Source: Pseudomonadota bacterium (GTDB taxonomy: Bacteria; Pseudomonadota; Gammaproteobacteria; DAOUQR01). Taken from it: a stretch of DNA of 7,840 nucleotides. The stretch lies in NCBI GenBank assembly GCA_030625525.1, contig DAOUQR010000040.1, positions 1 to 7,840 on the forward strand. The letters run 5' to 3'. Under the pieces are notes generated by a model. That model was not told the DNA's origin. It saw only the letters and a program-made list of their open reading frames with translations, and made no database searches. Both the position numbers and the translations under genes were made by a program. Shown here piece after piece: positions 1 to 7,077 of this stretch. Within the stretch, counting starts at the first letter, position 1. Each line of letters starts with the position of its first letter.

Positions 1-1441
1 AGAGACAGAGGCGGAGAATACCGCTATCGATTTATATCAATTTCTCGGTGCCAATAAGTTCCGCGAAAAGAAGTTAAGATATAACTCCAATGATATTCTT
101 AAGTTTTTATGTATTATGTTGTCAAATAAGTCTGAGGATAAACTTGCAAGGCTGACTCACGGTTTCGTAAACCTCATATTCTATCCAGGCTGTGTAATAT
201 ATAAAGATTTAGAATATCCTGAAACAACTCTCCTGTGGATTAAATATTATGTACTTAAAGGTGATCGCCTGGAGCGTTCTGTAAAGACCTGTTTCAAAAA
301 AAACACGGAAAATAAGACGCTAATAGATGCTATTAGCACACATTTTCGCGAAGCGATTAATAAGTTTTTAGACGCTATCCCTATCCCTGTTAACTATAAA
401 ATATTTGAAAAAGAAAAGGAAAAGTTTGGTGGGAGGGACTTCCTTGAGATTTTTGATGGTTTAAACTTTACGAAACAACAAAAAGAATTCTTAAAAATAA
501 CACACAATCTCACATTGAATGAGAAGATGCCAGACAGGTATAAGCCGTTATTAGACATGTTTAAAACATCATTTATAGATAAAGATACCACTGCTCTTTT
601 GCATGATTTTAACTCGCTTATAAATGAAGAAGATAACGATGAATGCTATTATAATTTAATCTTACGTTTCTTCAACATGGGTACAAAAGAAGAAAGTCTA
701 AACTTAATTAACGCAGAATATATATCCGACACTGTAAGAGAACAATTCTATATTATTTATAATTTGATTCATTGCTCCGTTATTGCAACAAATGAGTATA
801 CTCAGCTCAGAGATGCGCTAAATGAATTTAAAATTTATAAAGATTCGGCCGAATTTATTTTTGATATTATTGAATGTATTGAGGAATTCAAAAAAGATAA
901 AAAAGATTTAATCCATGAAAACTGCCAGCAAATAATTGCTTCACTACTTTATGCTCTCCCTTATCGCAAGCAGTCTATTAATAGAATGACCAGCCGAAGG
1001 GAGGGGGAGGATATTAAGCTATTAGCCACTGATCTTCGTCGCTCATATAATAACGCTTCGCACGTTAAAAAAGCAGAAAAGGGGCTTGCTTCAAAATCAG
1101 TCACCGATGAGCAAAAATCTAAGCTTACATCACGCTTGGAAAATGAAATTGTTCGACAGAATACTATAGAAGACGTAGATGATAATCATATCCAAACAAT
1201 CAACCGTCGTGTCGCAGCCTTGTTGGCTACAAAAAATGCACTTGAACAAAATACCAAATTCTCATGGTTTACAGTGGATTTGCTACTGCGCCAACTTGTT
1301 AGAAACAAAGATATCAACACCCACCGTGATGGTTGGAAAAATAACTGGGCCTCGTTATTCACCACATCTTCTCGCAAAGAAGTTGATGCCATATTTGACG
1401 ACACGGTTGCTACTATCCGCGACGCCACGTTGTCAACATGA
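1..1441 (+). CDS. Protein of unknown function, C-terminal part (5' end outside the window)
   Basis: I do not recognise this protein. The frame is open from base 2 with no stop, giving 479 visible residues. The first in-frame ATG is at 116, but the 38 codons before it read as ordinary protein (for example QFLGANKFREKK), so 116 is probably not the real start and the gene is cut by the window edge. The product looks soluble and mostly helical: Lys, Glu, Asp and Leu are abundant, there is no convincing membrane segment, and I see no nucleotide-binding or catalytic signature. A Lys/Ser/Glu-rich stretch lies at about residues 350-385, and the C-terminus is better ordered, with a Trp-containing segment (RDGWKNNWASLF). 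Base composition is strikingly A/T-rich in places (15 G+C in 60 bases at 601-660, counted by hand). AGA/AGG arginine codons and rare-looking codons occur alongside CGT/CGC. This could mean a laterally acquired or fast-evolving gene, such as a secreted effector, but no secretion signal is evident and that is only a guess. It is transcribed toward the glnE operon and separated from it by 144 bases. Confidence 0.75.
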   Translation, partial: ETEAENTAIDLYQFLGANKFREKKLRYNSNDILKFLCIMLSNKSEDKLARLTHGFVNLIFYPGCVIYKDLEYPETTLLWIKYYVLKGDRLERSVKTCFKKNTENKTLIDAISTHFREAINKFLDAIPIPVNYKIFEKEKEKFGGRDFLEIFDGLNFTKQQKEFLKITHNLTLNEKMPDRYKPLLDMFKTSFIDKDTTALLHDFNSLINEEDNDECYYNLILRFFNMGTKEESLNLINAEYISDTVREQFYIIYNLIHCSVIATNEYTQLRDALNEFKIYKDSAEFIFDIIECIEEFKKDKKDLIHENCQQIIASLLYALPYRKQSINRMTSRREGEDIKLLATDLRRSYNNASHVKKAEKGLASKSVTDEQKSKLTSRLENEIVRQNTIEDVDDNHIQTINRRVAALLATKNALEQNTKFSWFTVDLLLRQLVRNKDINTHRDGWKNNWASLFTTSSRKEVDAIFDDTVATIRDATLST

Positions 1442-1523
1442 ATTTTACACAATTTTGAAGGAAAAAACGCTGTACAAGCTTAGATGATCTCACGCTCGAA
1501 AGCGACATTATCCACGGGATTTC

Positions 1524-1552
1524 CTTGAGAGATTATGGTATGATCCCATCAT
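1524..1552 (+). promoter_or_regulatory. Candidate promoter region for the small ORF-glnE-ilvE operon
   Basis: Two readings overlap in the only sizeable gap upstream of the operon. First, TGGTATGAT at 1536-1544 fits an extended -10 (TGnTATGAT, 5 of 6 to TATAAT) without a good -35 element 16-18 bases upstream, which is tolerated for extended -10 promoters. Second, CTTGAGA at 1524-1530, 13 bases, then TCCCATCA at 1544-1551 resembles a sigma-32 heat-shock promoter (CTTGAAA, 11-16 bases, CCCCATnT), with one mismatch in the first box and two in the second. Either would start transcription at about 1551-1560, leaving a 25-35 base leader before the start codon at 1586. Both are pattern matches by eye. 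Confidence 0.35.
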
Positions 1553-1558
1553 ATTTTT
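1539..1558 (+). terminator. A/T-rich inverted repeat with T run: weak terminator of the left gene or operator
   Basis: TATGAT, a CCC loop and ATCATA form a perfect 6-base inverted repeat (1539-1553), followed directly by T at 1554-1558. This is the layout of an intrinsic terminator about 100 bases after the left gene's stop. However, the stem has only one G-C pair and would be weak. The left arm coincides with the candidate extended -10 box, so the dyad may instead be an operator, or chance in A/T-rich DNA. Confidence 0.2.
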
Positions 1559-1576
1559 GAGCTATAAAACGTGTAT

Positions 1577-1582
1577 AGGTGG
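1577..1582 (+). promoter_or_regulatory. Ribosome binding site of the small ORF (AGGTGG)
   Basis: AGGTGG lies immediately before the ATGATG at 1583-1588. The AGG core is 6 bases from the second ATG (1586) but only 3 from the first (1583). It lies inside any reading that begins at the upstream GTG (1571). This favours 1586 as the start, with 1583 possible. Confidence 0.55.
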
Positions 1583-1585
1583 ATG

Positions 1586-1849
1586 ATGAAAAAAGATTGG
1601 CCCACTCGTGATTATGATTTAAAAACGGCTGCTGATATTATTAGTCGCTACGTTGAATTAAATGAAGGCGAACCGATTGGTTTATTACATATTGCTGTTG
1701 CTGAAGATGAAATCGCAGATGTTCAAATTTCAGATTGGCTGATGGAACTCGCGGAACACTATTATATGTTATACGGTCGTGAACGAGGTGAACGCGTGAC
1801 AGAACTTATCCTTGCACGTTGCATCACCAGTGGTCACGCTATTCATTAA
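1586..1849 (+). CDS. Small acidic protein of unknown function, first gene of the glnE operon
   Basis: An 87-residue protein that I cannot assign to a family. The start at ATG 1586 is chosen for its spacing to AGGTGG; a longer form from GTG 1571 would add MYRWM but would contain that site. The protein is acidic (about 17 Asp/Glu against 9 Lys/Arg) and has no signal peptide or membrane segment. It looks alpha-helical, with a helix-like start (DYDLKTAADIISRYVELN), a central hydrophobic segment (IGLLHIAVAED) and an amphipathic stretch ending in RERGERVTELILARC. A single Cys lies near the C-terminus and the last residues are SGHAIH. The stop codon TAA (1847-1849) directly abuts the glnE ATG with no gap, so the two are almost certainly co-transcribed and probably translationally coupled. 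That it is a real gene is supported by its own ribosome binding site, its codon use resembling glnE, and the tight junction. A role in nitrogen control or as a GlnE partner is inference from position only. Confidence 0.72.
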   Translation: MKKDWPTRDYDLKTAADIISRYVELNEGEPIGLLHIAVAEDEIADVQISDWLMELAEHYYMLYGRERGERVTELILARCITSGHAIH

Positions 1850-4669
1850 ATGGATGGCTTCGATAAACTAGCAGCGTTACAAGCTCAAGTTGAAAGTGCT
1901 GAGCAAGCACTTGCGCCATTACCCTCTTCGATTCAAAACTCTGACTTTAAAAAAGTTTGTTTTTCCAGTGAATTTTTTACCCAAAGTGTGATTAGCCGAT
2001 CGGACATTGCCTGTGAATTATTTTCCAGTGGCGATCTAGATACGGTCTATGTGCCTAATACTTACCTTAAAAAATTAGAAGACATTTTTAATTCGATAAC
2101 TCCACAGACTGATTTGCATCAAGTGTTACGTGAATTTCGCCGACGCGAAATGATGCGTATTGTTTGGCGTTCGCTAAGCCACGCCGCAACACTTCTTGAA
2201 ACTTTGTCAGATTTGTCAAATATGGCAGATGCAATCCTAATAAAAACAATCAATTATGTGTCCAAAAAACACCAGGAAAAATATGGTGTGCCTCAGAATA
2301 AATATGGTCAGCCTCAATCACTTCAAGTGATTTGCTTGGGAAAACTAGGTGGATCAGAATTAAATTTTTCTTCAGATATTGATTTAATTTGTGTTTATCC
2401 AGAAGCAGGCATGACGAGTGAAGGTGAAAGTAACGAAAACTTTTTTAAAAAACTTTTGCAAAAGTTATTAAAAGCCTTAACTGAAGTTACTAAAGATGGT
2501 TTTGTGTATCGAGTCGATTTACGTTTGCGTCCTTTTGGTGACAGTGGCCCGATGATCATGAATTATAACGCACTGAATACATATTATCAGGAACAGGGTC
2601 GTGGTTGGGAACGTTACGCATTGATAAAAGCCCGCCTTTTACCCTTAGGCACAAAACAAGAGCGAGACCCTTTACAAAAAATTATTCGTCGATTTGTGTA
2701 TAGGCGCTACGTTGATTATTCGGCTATTGACGCACTTCGCAGTTTAAAACATTTAATTGAACTCGAAGTAAAAATGGGTGGCTTAGAAGATAATATTAAG
2801 CGTGGCGCTGGCGGTATTCGTCAAATTGAATTTATCGCTCAAACATTTCAACTCGTTCAAGGTGGTCAAGATCATCGTTTACAAAAAGAAAGTTTATTAG
2901 ATGTTTTGCCGTGTTTAGAACAGCTTGGTTTTTTAAATAAGCAAATTGTTAAAGAATTAAAAGAAGCTTATGAGTTTTTACGTGTCCTTGAAAACTGTAT
3001 ACAGATGATCGCTGATAGGCAAACACATGATTTGCCTAGCCAGCTGATTGATCAACAGCGTTTATGTTTGGCGATGGATTTTAGTCATTGGTCGGATTTG
3101 AAAAAGACATTAAATGATTATCGAAAGCGAGTGAATTTTCATTTTGAAAATATGTTATCAAGCAAAGACAATGATATTTCAGCTGAAAAGTTATCTCAAG
3201 AAGAATTGCATGCTTTATGGCAGGGCCAAATAGGTACGACGAGTAGTTTGATTTTACTCGAACAGTTGGGTTTTACAGAAAATGAAGCGGCTCTTGAGCG
3301 CATGGAGCATTTTCGAAGTTCACGACGTGTACGCATATTAACAAGTGAGGCACGTCAGCGACTCGATCAGTTAATTCCATGTTTGCTCGTTGAAATTGGT
3401 CAACAGGAGCATTCACAAATTCTGTTATCACGCGTTATTCTGTTGCTAGAAAATATTGCACAGCGTAGCGCGTATTTATCCTTGTTACTTGAAAATCCAA
3501 ATACGATCCCACATTTGATTCAGCTATTCGTAAGCAGCGCTTGGATCGCCGAGATAGTGAGCTTGCATCCTTTATTACTTACAGAATTATTGGTCACAGA
3601 GGCACTCTATGCGCCAACACCACAGAGTGAGTTAAGGCAAGAATTGGATACCATTATTGGAAATTTACCCGAGCCAGACTTTGAAAATAAAATTGATGCG
3701 CTTCGTCAATTTAAACTAAGACAAACACTCCGGGTGGCTGCGGCAGAGACGATGAGCGCATTGCCACTCATGAATGTGAGTGACCATTTAACGTTTACCG
3801 CTATTGTGATTATTAATAAACTCTGTGAAATACTGTCTGAGCATATGCTTGAAAAATATCCTCAAGCAGCTCAAGAAAATTTACTACCCACTAAAAATGA
3901 CTTCGCGATTATTGCTTACGGAAAACTCGGTGGCATTGAAATAAGTTACGGTTCGGATTTAGACATCGTATTTTTGCATACAAAATCCAAAGGTGAAGAT
4001 CAATATGTTCTGCGTTTTGCTCAACGTTTAATCCACCTACTGAGTATGAAGACGGCCAGTGGTGTGCTCTACTCTGTTGATACGCGTCTACGTCCATCTG
4101 GTTCGGCGGGTTTATTAGTGAGCCAAATGGATGCATTCATTGATTATCAGCGTGAGCAAGCTTGGACGTGGGAACACCAAGCCTTGGTTCGAGCACGTAT
4201 TATTTATGGTAGTGCCGAGTTAATACAAAAATTTAACCAGGCACGAGCGGATATTTTAGGCTTACCGCGTGATGTAAAACAGCTACGTGAAGATGTGGTC
4301 GTCATGCGAGCAAAAATGTTGGAATCAGCACAATCGTTGCCTAAGGGTGTTATCGATATTAAACATTGCCAAGGTGGTATGACCGATATAGAGTTCATTG
4401 TTCAATTTATTGTGCTAGCGCATGCAAAAGGTCAGTTGCCTTTAATAAAATATACTGACAATATTCGATTGCTCGATGCCATTGAAGAACTAAAACTCTG
4501 TTCTGCTCAAACTTGTAGAGCACTCAGAGAAATCTATGTTACTTATCGACAAGCACAGCATCGTTTATTATTAGCCGGTAAAGAGACTTATCTGGCTGAA
4601 GATTTGTTCGAAAAAGAACGCAATCAAGTGCAGTCTATTTGGAAAGATGTACTGTTAGAGGAGAAATGA
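1850..4669 (+). CDS. glnE: Bifunctional glutamine synthetase adenylyltransferase/adenylyl-removing enzyme GlnE
   Basis: A 939-residue protein, close to the roughly 946 of E. coli GlnE, so apparently complete. GlnE is cytoplasmic. It attaches AMP to glutamine synthetase to lower its activity when nitrogen is plentiful and removes it by phosphorolysis when nitrogen is scarce, under PII and glutamine control. Both nucleotidyltransferase halves are visible. The N-terminal adenylyl-removing half has GGSELNFSSDID with the acidic pair D176/D178, RLRPFGDSGP at 225-234 and GRGWERYALIKAR at 250-262. The C-terminal adenylylating half has GGIEISYGSDLD with D703/D705, RLRPSGSAG from 746, WTWEHQALVRAR, and GGMTDIEFIVQF, matching the E. 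coli GGITDIEF motif. These acidic pairs align with D173/D175 and D701/D703 of the E. coli enzyme, so both activities should be intact. The start is the ATG touching the stop of the small upstream gene. No Shine-Dalgarno sequence precedes it, which suggests coupled translation. The gene ends inside the ribosome binding context of ilvE. Confidence 0.97.
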   Translation: MDGFDKLAALQAQVESAEQALAPLPSSIQNSDFKKVCFSSEFFTQSVISRSDIACELFSSGDLDTVYVPNTYLKKLEDIFNSITPQTDLHQVLREFRRREMMRIVWRSLSHAATLLETLSDLSNMADAILIKTINYVSKKHQEKYGVPQNKYGQPQSLQVICLGKLGGSELNFSSDIDLICVYPEAGMTSEGESNENFFKKLLQKLLKALTEVTKDGFVYRVDLRLRPFGDSGPMIMNYNALNTYYQEQGRGWERYALIKARLLPLGTKQERDPLQKIIRRFVYRRYVDYSAIDALRSLKHLIELEVKMGGLEDNIKRGAGGIRQIEFIAQTFQLVQGGQDHRLQKESLLDVLPCLEQLGFLNKQIVKELKEAYEFLRVLENCIQMIADRQTHDLPSQLIDQQRLCLAMDFSHWSDLKKTLNDYRKRVNFHFENMLSSKDNDISAEKLSQEELHALWQGQIGTTSSLILLEQLGFTENEAALERMEHFRSSRRVRILTSEARQRLDQLIPCLLVEIGQQEHSQILLSRVILLLENIAQRSAYLSLLLENPNTIPHLIQLFVSSAWIAEIVSLHPLLLTELLVTEALYAPTPQSELRQELDTIIGNLPEPDFENKIDALRQFKLRQTLRVAAAETMSALPLMNVSDHLTFTAIVIINKLCEILSEHMLEKYPQAAQENLLPTKNDFAIIAYGKLGGIEISYGSDLDIVFLHTKSKGEDQYVLRFAQRLIHLLSMKTASGVLYSVDTRLRPSGSAGLLVSQMDAFIDYQREQAWTWEHQALVRARIIYGSAELIQKFNQARADILGLPRDVKQLREDVVVMRAKMLESAQSLPKGVIDIKHCQGGMTDIEFIVQFIVLAHAKGQLPLIKYTDNIRLLDAIEELKLCSAQTCRALREIYVTYRQAQHRLLLAGKETYLAEDLFEKERNQVQSIWKDVLLEEK
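4657..4663 (+). promoter_or_regulatory. Ribosome binding site of ilvE within the glnE 3' end (AGAGGAG)
   Basis: AGAGGAG is a strong Shine-Dalgarno match inside the last codons of glnE. Its 3' edge is 8 bases from ATG 4672, 11 from ATG 4675 and only 2 from ATG 4666, which overlaps the glnE stop. The spacing selects 4672, which also gives the same length as E. coli IlvE (309 residues). Confidence 0.7.
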
Positions 4670-4671
4670 GG

Positions 4672-5601
4672 ATGATGGATTTTTCTGATCACGATGGAGT
4701 GATTTGGTATGACGGTGAATGGGTGCAGTGGCGCGATGCAACAACACACGTTCTGACACATTCCTTGCATTATGGTATGGGGATCTACGAGGGTATTCGT
4801 GCTTATACAACGGAAGAAGGCCCTGCTCTCTTTCGATTGTCAGAACATGTGGACCGTTTTATGGATTCGGCAAAATTAATTCAGATGCAAATGCCCTATA
4901 CGTATCAAGAAATAAGTGATGCATGCGTTGAAGCGGTTGAGCGCAATGAGTTAGATTCTGCGTATATTCGTCCGATGGCGTTTTTAGGATCGGAAGGAAT
5001 GGGCTTACATGCAGAAAATTTGCAAACGCATATGATTATTGCGGCTTGGTCGTGGGGCGCTTATCTAGGGCAAGATGCTTTGAAAAATGGGATTCGAATT
5101 AAAACATCAACGTTTCGCCGTATTCATTATAATAGTTTATTAACGAAGGCTAAAGTGAATGGGCATTATGTGAATTCTATGTTGGCTTTACGTGAAGCCA
5201 CTAATTCGGGCTACGATGAGGCTTTATTACTTGATCATTTAGGTTTTGTGGCTGAAGGCAGCGGTGAGAATTTTTTCATGGTGAAAGATGGGGTGGTTCA
5301 TACGCCAGCTTCGCATAGTATTTTGTTGGGTATTACGCGGCAAACGGTGATGGACTTGTGTAAAAAACATGGAATATCTGTCATTGAACGTAGCATTGTG
5401 CGTGACGAAATTTATCTGGCGGATGAAGCTTTTTTTACAGGCACAGCTGCTGAAATTACACCGATCGTTGAGTTGGATGATAGAACTATAGGTGATGGCG
5501 CGCCCGGTGAAATTACTCGGATGATACAACAGCTTTATTTTTCAATTGTGCACGGGCGAGAAGCCGAGCACCAAGAGTGGTTAACGTATTGTGATGAATA
5601 G
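4672..5601 (+). CDS. ilvE: Branched-chain amino acid aminotransferase IlvE
   Basis: A PLP-dependent fold-type IV aminotransferase that catalyses the last step of valine, leucine and isoleucine synthesis, moving the amino group of glutamate to the matching 2-oxo acids; it also starts their breakdown. It is cytoplasmic. From ATG 4672 it has 309 residues, the length of E. coli IlvE. Visible family features are IWYDGEWVQWRDA at the N-terminus, THSLHYGMGIYEGIRAY (29-45), EHVDRFMDSAKL with R62 expected at the PLP phosphate, YIRPMAFLG, SWGAYLG, the PLP lysine K161 in TKAKVNGHY, E195 (pyridine nitrogen contact) in AEGSGENFF, GITRQTV (220-226), and the class IV signature DEAFFTGTAAEITPI. All key residues are present. 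A longer in-frame reading from TTG 4639 would lie within glnE and hold the ribosome binding site, so it is rejected. It is the last gene of the operon, and its stop lies 2 bases from that of the convergent gene. Confidence 0.97.
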   Translation: MMDFSDHDGVIWYDGEWVQWRDATTHVLTHSLHYGMGIYEGIRAYTTEEGPALFRLSEHVDRFMDSAKLIQMQMPYTYQEISDACVEAVERNELDSAYIRPMAFLGSEGMGLHAENLQTHMIIAAWSWGAYLGQDALKNGIRIKTSTFRRIHYNSLLTKAKVNGHYVNSMLALREATNSGYDEALLLDHLGFVAEGSGENFFMVKDGVVHTPASHSILLGITRQTVMDLCKKHGISVIERSIVRDEIYLADEAFFTGTAAEITPIVELDDRTIGDGAPGEITRMIQQLYFSIVHGREAEHQEWLTYCDE

Positions 5602-5619
5602 GGTCAAGAATCTTCACCC
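5601..5619. repeat. Imperfect palindrome spanning the convergent stop codons
   Basis: GGGTcAAG, AAT, CTTcACCC: seven of eight arm positions pair, with one C/C mismatch. The palindrome contains the last base of the ilvE stop and the full stop codon of the convergent GGQ gene. It could fold in either transcript. No T run follows immediately on either strand (on + the first is TTTT at 5625-5628), so it is at best an atypical bidirectional terminator. Confidence 0.3.
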
Positions 5620-6008
5620 GGAGGTTTTCGCATGTTTTTTGTTGTAGCGCGTTGATGTTTTTCATTGAGGATTTTTTGTTTTGCTCGGCGTGAACGCTTG
5701 CGTTTTTGGCGGCGTATTTTTTCATAGGCTTGTTGTTTCTCGCTTTTTTCTGCGTTGATTTTTTCATCTATTTTTTCACACAAACGACGTCGTGCGAAAT
5801 AGCGATTCTGATCACGCAGGCGGGAATCTTGGCACTTTATTTCCATGCCGGTGGGGATATGTTTGAGATAGACGCATGATGCGGTTTTTTGGATCTTTTG
5901 GCCACCGTGGCCGGAGCCTAAAATAAATTTTTCTTGAATATCGGATTCTTCGATATTCAATTCAGTCATGCGCTCTCGTAATTTTTGCCATTTGTTTGAA
6001 CTAATCAT
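5604..6008 (-). CDS. Small GGQ-motif peptide chain release factor-like protein (probable ribosome rescue factor)
   Basis: A 134-residue protein made of a class I release factor catalytic domain only. The codon-reading domains of RF1/RF2 are absent, so it should act on stalled ribosomes rather than at a defined stop codon, as ArfB and mitochondrial MTRFR do. The GGQ peptidyl-tRNA hydrolysis motif is at 35-37 in GSGHGGQKIQKTASCVYLKH (31-50), followed by TGMEIKCQDSR and RYFARR. Residues from about 85 on are a Lys/Arg-rich helical tail (IRRQKRKRSRRAKQK), which in ArfB-type proteins enters the empty mRNA channel. The residue before GGQ is His, where RF1/RF2 have Ala and many relatives have Pro. 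I chose ATG 6008, giving MISSNKWQKLRERM; an in-frame ATG at 6023 would add five residues. The start overlaps the end of the upstream GT4 gene (ATGATTAG) and has no clear ribosome binding site, so translation is probably coupled. It is last in the minus-strand operon. It is distinct from PrfH and ArfB themselves. Confidence 0.88.
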   Translation of the reverse strand: MISSNKWQKLRERMTELNIEESDIQEKFILGSGHGGQKIQKTASCVYLKHIPTGMEIKCQDSRLRDQNRYFARRRLCEKIDEKINAEKSEKQQAYEKIRRQKRKRSRRAKQKILNEKHQRATTKNMRKPPGEDS

Positions 6009-7077
6009 CTTGTAGTTGAGCATAGCAGGCTAAGGTTTTATTTGCCATATGTTCAACAGTGTAGTCATTGACGAAATTCTTAGCTTGCTTAGAGAGCTCA
6101 GTCGTAACATCCGATGATGCTAAGAGTCTTTTTATTTGCTTAACCGCTTGTTCGCTATTGCCTACATCAAATAATAAACCATTAGATTGATGTTGAATTA
6201 TTTCCATAGCGCCGGCTGATCTCGCGGCAACAATCGGAAGTCCTGCGGCCATCGCCTCGAGTAAAACGGAACCGAGTCCTTCTGAACGTGAGGTGAAAAG
6301 AAAAATATCCATTGCGGCTAAACAGTTTTCAATGTCAGGGCGAAAACCAGTAAACAGGATTTTATTTTCTAATCCATACTGTTTAACAAGTGATTGAGAT
6401 GCTTCGAATGTTTCACCATCACCAATAAGAATAAAGTGCGCCTTAATATCAAGTGCAATGAGTTGTTTAGCGATTTCAATAAATGTTTTTTGATCTTTAT
6501 CTTTTCGAAACTGTGCAACCATACCGATGATCGTTGTGTCTTTTGATAATTTTAAGTCGGCAGCGGTAGTTGTTTGGTAACGAGCGACATCAATTCCATC
6601 CGATATGATCGTTAGCCTCTTGGTGTTTTTTATTTGAGAACTCAATTGATCATAAACAGCTTGAGAGATACAAATTATCTTTTTAACGCGTGGATGATTA
6701 TATTTCCAACTAGTTAATGCTTTATTTTTAATGGGATAAACAACTTTACGACTTAAAATAATAGGCGCTTTGTTTCCAATTAATGAACTGAGCACAGCAA
6801 TGCTGTGGGCTCTAGCATCATGTGCATGTAAAATTGTTTTTTTATCGGACCAATGTTTGCATTGCCAAATTGCTTTAAGACTTAAATCACCTCGACACGT
6901 CCATGTTTTAAAATTCAATTGATGTTTCAGACAGTACTCAGCTAATGCAGAGCCTTTTTGGCAAATGATAGTTTGTCGACATTGTTGTTTTGCAAGCGCG
7001 TGATAGAGATAACACAGCTGCGCTTCACCACCACCCCATTCGCGTTGTGTTGATAAATGTAAAATTGATTTACGCAT
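6001..7077 (-). CDS. Glycosyltransferase family 4 (GT-B fold), probably LPS core or other surface glycan
   Basis: A 358-residue GT4 enzyme, normal for the family and complete. It should transfer a sugar from a nucleotide-sugar donor to a lipid-linked or LPS acceptor at the cytoplasmic face of the inner membrane; donor and acceptor cannot be read from the sequence. The N-terminal acceptor domain begins MRKSILHLSTQREWGGGEAQL, with the glycine-rich loop at 15-18, and has HAHDARAHS (from 84) and SRKVVYPI. The C-terminal donor domain runs from ISDGIDVARY through IGMVAQFRKDKDQ, LIGDGE and FTGFRPDI to the E-x7-E signature E266/E274 in SEGLGSVLLEAMAAGLPIVA. ATG 7077 is preferred because it gives the usual start just before the first strand and an 8-base overlap with the GT9 gene; ATG 7083 would add two residues. 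No clear ribosome binding site precedes either. Its neighbour, a heptosyltransferase-like GT9, makes an LPS core role (WaaG-like) the best guess. Confidence 0.9.
   Translation of the reverse strand: MRKSILHLSTQREWGGGEAQLCYLYHALAKQQCRQTIICQKGSALAEYCLKHQLNFKTWTCRGDLSLKAIWQCKHWSDKKTILHAHDARAHSIAVLSSLIGNKAPIILSRKVVYPIKNKALTSWKYNHPRVKKIICISQAVYDQLSSQIKNTKRLTIISDGIDVARYQTTTAADLKLSKDTTIIGMVAQFRKDKDQKTFIEIAKQLIALDIKAHFILIGDGETFEASQSLVKQYGLENKILFTGFRPDIENCLAAMDIFLFTSRSEGLGSVLLEAMAAGLPIVAARSAGAMEIIQHQSNGLLFDVGNSEQAVKQIKRLLASSDVTTELSKQAKNFVNDYTVEHMANKTLACYAQLQDD

Noticed and set aside
1179..1487. Open frames of 102 (+) and 88 (-) codons overlapping the end of the left gene
   Set aside because: They lie almost wholly within the longer frame, have unprotein-like composition and no ribosome binding site. 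They are best explained as shadows.
1493..1504. CGCT-CGAA-AGCG hairpin after the left gene as a terminator
   Set aside because: The stem is only 4 base pairs and no T run follows it.
1563..1568. TATAAA as the -10 box of the operon
   Set aside because: Transcription would start at about 1575, almost on the ribosome binding site at 1577-1582, and there is no -35 element at a suitable distance.
2279..2320. Apparent 7-codon tandem duplication in GlnE (KYGVPQN / KYGQPQS), 15 of 21 bases identical
   Set aside because: The G-x-P...G-x-P-Q pattern just before GKLGG is usual in GlnE proteins, so this is more likely family-conserved sequence than a recent duplication.
3909..4398. Minus-strand open frames inside glnE (75 and 64 codons)
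   Set aside because: They oppose a strongly conserved coding region, have no start signals, and their translations carry no recognisable features.
4639..4671. Upstream TTG or the ATG at 4666 as the ilvE start
   Set aside because: The AGAGGAG ribosome binding site lies inside the TTG-started reading and only 2 bases from ATG 4666. ATG 4672 has proper spacing and gives the E. coli IlvE length.
5239..5767. Minus-strand open frames inside ilvE and across its end (96 and 84 codons)
   Set aside because: They overlap well-supported ilvE and the GGQ gene in other frames. The Lys-rich translation of the second simply reflects the basic tail coding sequence read out of frame.
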